Source: Mycobacterium gastri
GTDB lineage: Bacteria > Actinomycetota > Actinomycetes > Mycobacteriales > Mycobacteriaceae
Direction of reading: 5' to 3'
NCBI RefSeq assembly: GCF_002102175.1
Contig: NZ_LQOX01000006.1
Span: forward strand, 62,001-126,000
Length of the DNA stretch: 64,000 nucleotides
The stretch's first letter is position 1; every line of letters starts with the position of its first letter. The notes under the pieces were generated by a model. It did no database searches and was not told where the DNA came from. It saw nothing but the letters and a program-made list of their open reading frames with translations. This document shows positions 8,461 through 16,412 of the stretch, in pieces. Made by a program: the position numbers and the translations under genes.

Positions 8461-9093
8461 ATGGCCGAGCGGGCGTCGTGGACGCTGGACGAGCTGGTGC
8501 GACGGGTCGCACTCAGCCTGGCCGATCCCGCGTATCCGGGAGCGCCCAACGGGCGGGTCCGGGAGCTGCCCGACCGCCGAGCCGTGCGGTGGTATACGAC
8601 GGCCGGACTCGTCGACCCGCCGGCCAAGCAGGGACGCACCGCGGTCTACGGCCCACGGCACCTGCTACAGATCGTCGCCGTCAAACGCCTTCAGGCGCAT
8701 GGCCATTCGCTCGCCGAGATCCAGGCCGGACTGGCCGGGGCGACCAACGCAACACTGCGCAAGGTCGCCGCCGTCCCCGACGCAGTCATGGCGCAGCCGG
8801 AGCCGTCGTCACAGAGGACACCGGTACCCGGCCGTCGAAACCGCTTCTGGGCCGCCCCGGGCCCTGGCGAACTAGCCGCCGAATCAGCGGCCGAACCGAT
8901 GCCGAACGGCGCTGACACTGTCACCGAGCTGGCCGCGGTGAATCTGCCCGGCGGCGCCTTGTTGGTGCTGCCGGCCGCACCCGACGAAGACGACATCGAC
9001 GCCATCCATACCGCCGCTCGGCCACTGCTCGAACTGCTGGTCGACCGCGGCTTGCTGTCAGGCCCGCCCCTCGATGAACGGAGCCCATCATGA
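8461..9093 (+). CDS. MerR-family transcriptional regulator
   Basis: 210 residues. A MerR-like winged helix occupies about residues 30-85: RAVRWYTTAGLVDPPAKQGRTAVYGPRHL, then LLQIVAVKRLQAHGHSLAEIQAGL. The effector region is Pro/Ala-rich and lacks a cysteine metal-binding set, so it is not a typical metal sensor. The C-terminus (LPGGALLVLP ... LLELLVDRGLL) resembles conserved tails in regulators paired with VIT/VWA proteins. Its stop overlaps the ATG of the next gene by 4 nt, so the two are co-translated and the neighbour is the probable regulatory target. Confidence 0.82.
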   Translation: MAERASWTLDELVRRVALSLADPAYPGAPNGRVRELPDRRAVRWYTTAGLVDPPAKQGRTAVYGPRHLLQIVAVKRLQAHGHSLAEIQAGLAGATNATLRKVAAVPDAVMAQPEPSSQRTPVPGRRNRFWAAPGPGELAAESAAEPMPNGADTVTELAAVNLPGGALLVLPAAPDEDDIDAIHTAARPLLELLVDRGLLSGPPLDERSPS

Positions 9094-11987
9094 CCGTCCG
9101 CATCACGTCGATGACCGACGCGGAGACAGCCGCGGACCACCATCCGGGACCGGGCACCCTGCACGCCGAGCGGGGCAACCTGCCGCTCGACCGCGTCGAC
9201 GTTCGGGTGGAGATCACCGGGCTCACCAGCCAGGTCGAGTTGACCCAGGACTTCGTCAACGCCTTCGACGTACCACTGGAAGCCACCTACGTATTCCCGC
9301 TGCCGGATCGAGCGGCGGTCACCCGAATGCGGATGAGCGTCGACGGGCGGGTGGTCGAGGCGAAGCTGCTGGAGCGCGAAGCCGCCCGCCGAGCCTACGA
9401 CGACACCATCGTGTCGGATCGGCGCGCGGGCATCGTCGAGGAGGAGCGGCCGGACGTCTTCACCATGCGGGTGGGCAACATCTTGCCGGCCCAACGGGTC
9501 CGCGTGGCGCTCACGCTGGTCAACCCGCTGGCTTACGCGGACGGCGAGGCCACGTTTCGCTTCCCGCTGCTGGTCGCGCCGCGCTACATTCCCGGCGCCC
9601 CCCTGGCGGATAGCGCTGTCGGCGACGGCTACGCCGACGACACCGACGTAGTCCCCGACGCCTCGCGCATCACCCCGCCGGTGCTGCTGCCCGGTTACCG
9701 GTACCCCGTTCTGCCGACCATCGACGTCGGCATTGACCCCGCCGGCCTCACGCTGTCGGAGGTGCGGTCGAGCTTGCCCGCGGTATCGACCGACGACGGC
9801 CGGATAAAGGTGCAGCCGGGCGAGCGGGCCAACAAGGATTTCGTGCTACGGCTGCGCTACGGCGCCGAAGACCTCACCGATTCGCTCGTGCTGGTACCCG
9901 ATGCCGACGGTGATGAGGGCACCTATCAACTCACCGTGCTGCCGCCGGCATCAGGGGCGCCGCCGCGTCCGCGGGACGTGGTGCTGCTGCTGGACCGCTC
10001 CCGCAGCATGGCCGGATGGAAAATCGTTGCCGCGCGCCGGGTTGCGGCGCGGATCGTCGACACGCTCAGCACAGGTGACCGGTTCGCGGTACTGACTTTT
10101 GGCGACCGCATTGACCGTCCCACCGGTTTGCCCGACGGGCTGGTCGAGGCCAGCGACCGGCACCGGTACCGGGCCATCGAGCACCTTGCCCGGGTGGACG
10201 CGCGCGGCGACACCGAGCTGCTCGCGCCGCTGCGGCAGGCTCTCGCCTTATTGCGTGGCTCGCAGGGACGTGACGCCGTGCTCGTCTTGGTCACCGACGG
10301 GCAGGTCGGCAACGAGGACCAGCTGCTCCGCGAGCTGTCGGACGAGCTGCAGCGGGTGCGGGTGCATACGGTCGGCATGGACCAGGCCGTCAACGCCGGC
10401 TTGCTGGACCGCTTGGCCGGGGTCGGTGGGGGACATTGCGAGCTGGTGGAAAGCGAGGACCGCCTCGACGAGGCAATCCAGGCCATCCGGCGTCGCGTCG
10501 GCGCGCCACTTGCTCACTCCCTGGCACTGCACGCCCAAGGGCTGAACACCATCGCGGACACCACGAGCCCGGTTCGGCTACCCGACCTGCTTCCGGGAGT
10601 ACCGCTGGTGCTGACTGGGCGGTACCGGGGAAGCGCGACCGGCACACTCACCCTGCGCGGCACCACCGGCGAAGGCGACGACTGGTCGGCGACGGTCACC
10701 GGAAACCGCCACGAAGCCCCGGCCGTCACCGCTGAGTGGGCGCGGGCCCATCTGCGTGACCTCGAGGACCGCTACGTCGCCGCCGCCGGCGGTCTCCGAG
10801 AGGACTTGGAAAAGCGGATCGTCGACACCTCGTTGCGGTTCAACGTGCTGTGCAGGTTCACCGGATACGTCGCCCATGACAGCCTGGTCACCCGGGTGCT
10901 CGCCGAGGGGGAAGTGCAGCACCGCGTGATCCAACCCGTCGAGGCGCCGGCCGGATGGGACCGATGGCCGGACCGGGGCACCGCCGGCACCCGCGCGGCG
11001 CAGCCGGCGGCGAAGGCGCCGCCGGCCACCCCGTGGGCCACCCCGTCGGCCTTGGCCGCGCGAACGATCAAGCTGCGCAACGCAATCGCGTTGGCCATCG
11101 TCAGTATCGTGCTGGTCGGTCTCGGCTGGGCGTGGTCGCTCAACCGCGACGGCTTGCCCGTCATCGCCCGCGACTCGGGAGTGGCCGGCAAGCCCTCCGA
11201 AACAGCCGACGCCGCCCTTCCCGAGACCAAGGGCGGCATCACCGAGAACACCCTGGCAGCCCCGCAGGCGCCGGCGCCGCCGCCGGACGGCACCTACAAG
11301 CGCGACATCGTCACCACCGGTTCGCTGCAGATCGTGGTCGCGGAGCCCACTCAGCTGGCCGACAAGCTCGTCGCTGCGGTCACCGACGCCGGCGGGCGGG
11401 TGGACTCGCGCTCGGAGCAGTCCGGCACCTACTCCCAGTCGCCGGTGGTCAATCTGGTGGTCCGCATTCCGGCGGACAAGCTCGACGCCGTGCTGGCCGA
11501 CGTCAAGAAACTCGGGGCCGTCAAGTCGATGTCGATCAGCCACGCCGACGTCACGTCGCAGCGCGTCGACCTCGATGCCCGCATCGAGGCATTACAGACC
11601 TCGGTCAATCGGCTGCTGGAGCTGATGCGCCGGGCGGACAACACCGCTGACCTGCTGGCCGCGGAGTCGTCGCTGACCCAACGCCAGGCCGAGTTGGACT
11701 CGCTGCGGGCCCAGCGCGCCACACTTGGCGACCAGATTTCCTACGCGACGCTCAACGTCAGCATCTCCGCCGAACCGACCGTGACCCGGGTTGGTTTCCT
11801 TGGTGCACTCGAACGCGGCTGGCACTCGGTGCTCTCGGCTGCCTACGGCATCATGCTGACGGCCGGGTTCCTGCTGCCGTGGTTGCCGGTGCTGGCCGTG
11901 CTGGTGTTGGCGGTCGTCTTGGTGCTGCGCCGCTGGTCATTCCCGCGAGCATCCAGTGCGCCCAGCGGCCCGACGACAAGCTCGTGA
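9090..11987 (+). CDS. VIT-VWA-DUF4349 membrane protein
   Basis: 965-residue protein with three recognisable parts. An N-terminal VIT (inter-alpha-trypsin inhibitor-like) domain spans about 15-140 (VELTQDFVNAFDVPLEATYVF, LLEREAARRAYDD). A von Willebrand A domain spans about 295-470 with a complete MIDAS metal site (DRSRS, Asp301/Ser303/Ser305, and TDGQ near 402). A membrane helix (about 666-682) follows, then a DUF4349-like domain with a coiled-coil segment (about 730-920) and a C-terminal membrane helix. VIT/VWA proteins bind protein partners through a bound divalent metal; the function in bacteria is not established. It is coupled to the MerR gene. Confidence 0.85.
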   Translation: MTVRITSMTDAETAADHHPGPGTLHAERGNLPLDRVDVRVEITGLTSQVELTQDFVNAFDVPLEATYVFPLPDRAAVTRMRMSVDGRVVEAKLLEREAARRAYDDTIVSDRRAGIVEEERPDVFTMRVGNILPAQRVRVALTLVNPLAYADGEATFRFPLLVAPRYIPGAPLADSAVGDGYADDTDVVPDASRITPPVLLPGYRYPVLPTIDVGIDPAGLTLSEVRSSLPAVSTDDGRIKVQPGERANKDFVLRLRYGAEDLTDSLVLVPDADGDEGTYQLTVLPPASGAPPRPRDVVLLLDRSRSMAGWKIVAARRVAARIVDTLSTGDRFAVLTFGDRIDRPTGLPDGLVEASDRHRYRAIEHLARVDARGDTELLAPLRQALALLRGSQGRDAVLVLVTDGQVGNEDQLLRELSDELQRVRVHTVGMDQAVNAGLLDRLAGVGGGHCELVESEDRLDEAIQAIRRRVGAPLAHSLALHAQGLNTIADTTSPVRLPDLLPGVPLVLTGRYRGSATGTLTLRGTTGEGDDWSATVTGNRHEAPAVTAEWARAHLRDLEDRYVAAAGGLREDLEKRIVDTSLRFNVLCRFTGYVAHDSLVTRVLAEGEVQHRVIQPVEAPAGWDRWPDRGTAGTRAAQPAAKAPPATPWATPSALAARTIKLRNAIALAIVSIVLVGLGWAWSLNRDGLPVIARDSGVAGKPSETADAALPETKGGITENTLAAPQAPAPPPDGTYKRDIVTTGSLQIVVAEPTQLADKLVAAVTDAGGRVDSRSEQSGTYSQSPVVNLVVRIPADKLDAVLADVKKLGAVKSMSISHADVTSQRVDLDARIEALQTSVNRLLELMRRADNTADLLAAESSLTQRQAELDSLRAQRATLGDQISYATLNVSISAEPTVTRVGFLGALERGWHSVLSAAYGIMLTAGFLLPWLPVLAVLVLAVVLVLRRWSFPRASSAPSGPTTSS

Positions 11988-11993
11988 CCATCC

Positions 11994-12209
11994 TCAGCCC
12001 TTGATCGACCCGGTGCGTTTGACCTTGGTGGTGGCGATGCAGACCACGTCGCGGTCACCCTGGTTCCAGGTCGCCTGGGTGGGATACAGCACATAGCTTT
12101 CGAAGTCCTCGCTGTCTGCGGCATTGGGCGCATAAGCGGCGAACGCCGACAAGCACCGCTCCCGATAGTCGCTCTCCAGGCTGGACTGGCCCGGGGAAAG
12201 TACTTGCGG
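11994..12209 (-). pseudogene. 3' remnant of a septum-formation family gene
   Basis: Reading upstream from the TGA at 11994 the frame encodes about 71 residues with LSPGQSSLESDYRERC, YVLYPTQATWNQGDR and DVVCIATTKV. Two cysteines and the W-x-x-GDR-x-x-x-C pattern match the C-terminus of actinobacterial Septum_form proteins. The frame is closed upstream by a stop at 12210-12212 and no N-terminal half, signal peptide or start is found. The break coincides with the end of the IS607-like element, so insertion of that element (perhaps with a deletion) probably destroyed the gene. The missing half is not on the far side of the element. Confidence 0.6.
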
Positions 12210-12239
12210 TCACCGTTGCAAGTGAGTGATCTTTAGTGG

Positions 12240-13617
12240 TCACGCGACTTGCACCCCGTCCCGGGGTTGTTCGGCAGCCGTGTGGCTGCGTCCCTTCCGC
12301 GCTTCACGGCCACCTGCCGGGCGCAGCCCGGTCTTACGGTCGGCTCCACGCTTGACGGCGGCCCCAACTGGGCCGACGACGCTATCGGGTTCCTCGTAGC
12401 GTGCGAGGTTGATGGCAGCGCAGTCGTCACGCTGATGACGTGCTGCGCATTGGTCGCAGTGCCAGGTTTCGTCCCAGCCGATGTCCTGAACATGCCGGCA
12501 GGCGTGGCAGGTTTTCGACGAGGCAAACCAGCGGTCGGCGACGACCAATTCCGACCCGTACCAGCCTCTTGTAGGACAGGTGCCGGCGCGGGGTGCCCAG
12601 GGCGGCGTCGGACAGTCCGCGCCGCCGGGCGCGGGCACCCGGCAGGCCCTTTCGCCGCAGCATCCCGGCAGCGTCCAAACGTTCAACAGCGATGCGGCCG
12701 TGGGTCTTAGCCAATCGTGTTGTCAGGACGTGCAGGTGATGGGTGCGGACATCGTTGACCCGGCGATGCAGCCGGGACATCTCGTTGGTTCGCTCACGAT
12801 ACTGACGTGAACCTCTCGTGCAGCGCGAGCGGGCGCGACTGACGTGCCGCAACTTTGTAAGCGCTGCGTCCAATGGTCGTGGATTGGGCACCCGCTCAAT
12901 AACATTCCCGTCAGCGTCGGCGACGGTGGCCAGGCGACGCACACCGACATCGACACCCACCCGGGAATCAGGTCGGGCGAGGGTGGGTTGTTGGGGCCGT
13001 TGGACCAGTACCCGCACACTGGCATCCAGCCGGGTGCCGTTGCGGCGCACACTGATTGCCAGTACCCGCGCCCGACCTTTCGCGATCAACCGTTGCACGC
13101 GGCGGGTGTTCTCGTGGGTACGGACCGTCCCGATCACCGGCAATGTCAAGTGGCGACGATCCGGTTCGACGCGCATGGCCCCTGTCGTGAAACACACCCG
13201 ATCGGCGTCCCGGCCCTTCTTCTTGAACCGCGGGAAACCCACCCGCTTGCCGGCGCGCGTGCCAGCACGGCTCTGCTGCCAGTTCCAGTACGCATCCACC
13301 GCGCCCGCCACCCCGTCGGCGTAGGCCTCCTTGGAACATTCCCGCCACCACACCTGCCCGGTCTCGTCGTTGACACACACGCCGTCCTTGGCCTGGTTCC
13401 AGCGGGCCCGCATCACCCGAAACGACGGCTTCGCCGTCTCGGTTCCGGTGGCATGCCAGGCCGCGATGTCGGCTTTCAGCGTCGCGACGGTCCAGTTGAA
13501 AGCCTTGCGCCGGGCGCCGAAGTGCCGTGCCAACGCGCGAGCCTGGTCCTCTGTCGGGTCGAGGGTGAACCTGAATGCCTGTACCGTCCAGCCTTCGGGG
13601 ATCTCGAATTTCGACAC
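12240..13617 (-). pseudogene. tnpB: Frameshifted TnpB (OMEGA-type RNA-guided nuclease)
   Basis: TnpB nuclease of an IS607-type element. The first reading frame starts at a GTG (13617) and contains the N-terminal domain, RuvC-I (VGVDVGVRRLAT) and RuvC-II (IAVERLDAAGML). Near 12560 the coherent protein moves to another frame (WYGSELVV). That frame carries the four-cysteine zinc finger (KTCHAC ... HCDQC) and the RuvC-III aspartate (HQRDDCAAINLA), ending at 12240. A single-base indel thus separates RuvC-III from RuvC-I/II, so the copy is probably inactive unless ribosomes frameshift. In this family the 3' end of tnpB and the element end encode the guide (omega) RNA, here expected around 12200-12420. 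Confidence 0.8.
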
Positions 13618-13619
13618 CT

Positions 13620-14204
13620 TCAGGCCGCCTCGCGATCGTCGGCAGCGGCAGCGGCAATAGCGCGCTTAGCCCGGTTGGCCGCGGCGCGCCTGCGGTAGAG
13701 GCGTGCGCACATGCTCGTGAGAATCTCGGTCATATCTCGCACAAAGTCGTCGTCGACCTCAGCTGAATCGACCACCACCAATACTCGGCCCTGGGCAGCA
13801 AGCGCGGCTTCGACATACTCAGAGCCGAACCGGCAGAACCGATCCCGGTGTTCGACCACGATCCGCGTCACCACTGGATCGCGTAGCAGCGCAAGGAACT
13901 TACGGCGGTGTCCGTTCAACGCCGAACCAACCTCGGTCACCACCTTGTCGACAGGGAGTTGTTGTGCGGTGGCCCACCCCGTCACACGCGCGACTTGCCG
14001 ATCCAGATCTGATCTTTGGTCCGCAGACGATAACCGCGCGTACACCACCGTCCGCCCGCGCCGGGACTCCTCGACTGCCGGATCGTTCACCAGAATGAGC
14101 CGACCCACTCGTTGCGCCGGGACCGGCAACAGCCCGGCTCGGAACCAGCGATAAGCGGTCACCCGCGCAATACCGTTGCGCTCAGCCCACGCCGCCAGAT
14201 TCAT
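13620..14204 (-). CDS. tnpA: IS607-family serine recombinase TnpA
   Basis: 194-residue transposase of an IS607-type element. The N-terminus is a MerR-like HTH (LAAWAERNGIARVTAYRWFRAGLLP), unlike ordinary resolvases, which carry the DNA-binding domain at the C-terminus. The serine-recombinase catalytic domain follows: VVYARLSSADQRSDLDRQV contains the nucleophilic Ser and conserved Arg, and VVEHRDRFCRFG carries further active-site arginines. The ATG at 14204 is preferred, with AGGAACAG about 5 nt upstream; the longer frame to 14234 adds residues absent from the family. The gene appears intact, and tnpB follows after a 2-nt gap. Confidence 0.88.
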   Translation of the reverse strand: MNLAAWAERNGIARVTAYRWFRAGLLPVPAQRVGRLILVNDPAVEESRRGRTVVYARLSSADQRSDLDRQVARVTGWATAQQLPVDKVVTEVGSALNGHRRKFLALLRDPVVTRIVVEHRDRFCRFGSEYVEAALAAQGRVLVVVDSAEVDDDFVRDMTEILTSMCARLYRRRAAANRAKRAIAAAAADDREAA

Positions 14205-14247
14205 ACGCCTGTTCCTACAGCACACCACTGACATTTAGGTTTGGTAC

Positions 14248-14370
14248 GTGCCCGCAGACGACCAAACCACCGACTGGAACCGTTGGGATTCCTGGATTTT
14301 GAGTGGTCGCCGCGGGCACGGTCTCAAGGACCCGCTGGTGTCCACGTTGGAGAACTTGGAGCCGCTTTAA
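14248..14370 (+). pseudogene. Unrecognised 3' gene fragment
   Basis: A 40-residue frame from a GTG at 14248 (VPADDQTTDWNRWDSW ... LENLEPL) ends with TAA directly abutting the GTG of the methyltransferase remnant (TAAGTG). Such tight spacing is typical of an operon, so this is probably the 3' end of a gene whose 5' part was lost at the IS607 junction. I do not recognise the family. It could instead be a small intact protein, but no ribosome site is evident. Confidence 0.35.
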
Positions 14371-14829
14371 GTGCGTCGCAGGCTCAACGGTGTCGTCACC
14401 CGGATGTGGAGCCTGCTGGCCCCGGCCTACGACCTGCCGGTGTTGCAGCGGTGGGTGTACCGTCCGCCGCACGACGAGGTGATTGCGCAACTACGCGCGC
14501 ACGGATCGCGCAAGATCGCTGACATCGCCTGTGGCACCGGCATTCTCAGCGACCGTGTGCAGCGCGAATTGGATCCCGACGAGATCTACGGCGTCGACAT
14601 GTCCGACGGCATGCTCAATCAGGCTCGTGCCAAATCCAACCGAGTGCAGTGGGGGGGCGTCGATGTGACTCGTCCGCGCGGTGACCTTTCATGCTGCGGC
14701 CGCTACGGGCAATCACAACGCCTCGTTGTCACGGCAAGACGCGCCTCCAAAGGCTGGCGCGACGATGGTTGTCGCCGTCGAGAAGCCGACGACGGCGCTC
14801 CTCGGTTACCCGAGGGCTGTTACCGGTGA
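14371..14829 (+). pseudogene. Truncated class I SAM-dependent methyltransferase
   Basis: The first 100 residues or so are a good N-terminal half of a class I methyltransferase. The SAM-binding glycine motif is IADIACGTGILSDRV, followed by the acidic end of strand 2 (YGVDMSDGML) and QARAKSNRVQW. After a run of seven G residues (about 14651-14657) the similarity stops, and the remaining 50 residues (GVDVTRPRGDLSCCG...) do not look like the expected second half. No other frame restores it. The gene is therefore a 3'-truncated remnant; the real boundary is near 14660. A methyltransferase without motifs III/IV would be inactive. Confidence 0.65.
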
Positions 14830-14833
14830 CCGG

Positions 14834-16276
14834 CTACGTGGTGTCGCACCGCGACGACGCGATCAGTTGTTCGTGCCCGGGTGGTCTCAGGCCAAGAGCG
14901 TGCAGCAGTTCCTCGCGACCCCACGGCCGGCTGCGCTCGTCGTTGCGGGAGTCCTTCCGCAGGGTGTCTTCATCGTGAATCTCTAACCGCGACTTCAGTT
15001 TTCGGCGCAAACCGCGAAGATTCACGGGAACCAGCAGCAACGGTTTGTCGCGTTGGTGAACCCGGTGCGCCGGGCCGTCCGAGCGCGCCGGAGTGCCCGG
15101 CTGAGCCGTGTTGGCGGGATGCAGCGGGTTGCCCTGGTGCAGCGGTTGCGCCTTGGCGGCCCCGGGTAACGGCGGTTCCGCAACCCTGGAGGCCGCTCCA
15201 CTGGCTGCTCCAGTCGCCGCCGGTGCGGCCGGCGCAGCCATGCCGCCCACGGCGGCGGAATCGCCGATACCGCTGCTCCCCAGGCTCCAGCCGGCCACGG
15301 CGGGCCCGCCGTAACCCAACGGCCAGCCGCCATAACCACCGGGACTGGTGGTGCCGTCGTGGTAACGGGCCTCGGCCGGCGAACCGGCGCCACCGGCTCC
15401 CCCGGAAGTCGGGACGTCGGTGCCCACGGCACCCCCGGCCCCACCGGGGCTGGCGCCCCCAGGGCTGGCGACCCCATCACCACCGCCACCAGGGTTTGCG
15501 ACCCCGCCGGCCGTACCGCCGCCGTGTTCGGCGCCGACAGCGCCGCCGCTGTGACCACCACCGCCGCCGCCGGGCTGATCAGACACACCGGCGGCTACCC
15601 CGCCGGTGCCACCGTGTTGTCCGCTGGCACCGGCCGCGCCCAGGCCGCCGCCATTGCCGATGCCATTGCCGATGCCGGGGCCAGCGGGCTGAGCCAGGTG
15701 CTGGTTGGGGATGACACCGGCGGGCCCGCCCGCGTCGGCCGAAGCGTGGTTCATCGCGTTGCCGTTGCCGAGCCCGCCGGCCCCTCCGCCGCCGCCCGCG
15801 TCGTGCTGGTTCGCCATGCCGCCTCCGGCCGGGCCGCTGTGCTGTCCGACCCCGCCGCTGCCGATTGACCCGGAGTCCGCACCTTTTCCGCCGGCCTGGC
15901 TGACACTGCCGGCCCCACCGGCGGCAGCCGCATTTCCGGAGCCGCCGGCGCCGCCACTGCGCCCGGCGCCCGACCCCATGTCTACGGCGGCGGCGTTGGT
16001 GGCCTCGGTACCGGCATACGATCCCGCACTGGCGCGGAGGATCTGCACAAATTGGTCGTGAAACGTTGCCAGTTGCGCACTGATGGCCTGATAAGCCTGC
16101 GCGTGCATGCCAAACATCGCCGCGATGCCCGCTGAGACCTCATCGCCGCCCGCGGCCGGCACCCCGGTGGTAGGGGCCGCTGCGGCCGCGTTGGCGACGC
16201 TGATCGTCGAACCGATCGCCGCCAGGTCCCCGGCCGCGGCCGCCAGCATCTGGGGCTCCGCAACCACATACGCCAT
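14834..16276 (-). CDS. PE_PGRS-type family protein
   Basis: 480 residues. The PE domain occupies about 1-95 (MAYVVAEPQMLAAAAGDLAAIGS ... FHDQFVQILRASAGSYAGTEATN) and includes a YxxxE-type ESX secretion motif (YAGTE). A Gly/Ala-rich region of about 300 residues follows (GGAGGSGNAAAAGGAGS and similar, with many Asn and Ser), as in PE_PGRS proteins, though the strict GGAGGX register is loose. The last 90 residues are basic and not Gly-rich (LLLVPVNLRGLRRKLKSRLEIHD), a distinct C-terminal tail. It is predicted to be exported to the cell envelope through ESX-5. Confidence 0.85.
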   Translation of the reverse strand: MAYVVAEPQMLAAAAGDLAAIGSTISVANAAAAAPTTGVPAAGGDEVSAGIAAMFGMHAQAYQAISAQLATFHDQFVQILRASAGSYAGTEATNAAAVDMGSGAGRSGGAGGSGNAAAAGGAGSVSQAGGKGADSGSIGSGGVGQHSGPAGGGMANQHDAGGGGGAGGLGNGNAMNHASADAGGPAGVIPNQHLAQPAGPGIGNGIGNGGGLGAAGASGQHGGTGGVAAGVSDQPGGGGGGHSGGAVGAEHGGGTAGGVANPGGGGDGVASPGGASPGGAGGAVGTDVPTSGGAGGAGSPAEARYHDGTTSPGGYGGWPLGYGGPAVAGWSLGSSGIGDSAAVGGMAAPAAPAATGAASGAASRVAEPPLPGAAKAQPLHQGNPLHPANTAQPGTPARSDGPAHRVHQRDKPLLLVPVNLRGLRRKLKSRLEIHDEDTLRKDSRNDERSRPWGREELLHALGLRPPGHEQLIASSRCDTT

Positions 16277-16412
16277 TGAGCCAGCTCCCGTGTGCCCTGG
16301 TCACTACCTGGGGCAAAATCGTATCCCTATCCGGGGCGCACATCCCGGTATTCCGGCAATCGACTTGGTGAGCCGATGCTCAGGCCTCCCGCAACGTCAA
16401 ACACTGGTTCGG

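Larger units (their letters stand above)
12210..14245 (-). mobile_element. IS607-family insertion sequence
   Basis: An element of about 2 kb carrying tnpA (serine recombinase with MerR-type head) followed 2 nt later by tnpB, the gene order of the IS607 family; several IS607-like elements are known in mycobacteria. The ends are not exact. Both flanks carry a related TTTAG-centred sequence (TGATCTTTAGTGG near 12227-12239 and TGACATTTAGGTTT near 14229-14242), which may mark the termini. IS607 elements make no target duplication and have no terminal inverted repeats, so exact ends cannot be read without an empty site. Confidence 0.75.

Noticed and set aside
12427-12686. Programmed frameshift in tnpB
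   Set aside because: No slippery heptamer or obvious pseudoknot was recognised near 12560; a plain indel is simpler, though not excluded.
14681-14986. Small protein gene after the methyltransferase remnant
   Set aside because: It has no ribosome site and no recognisable family, and its 3' half is antisense to the PE_PGRS gene.
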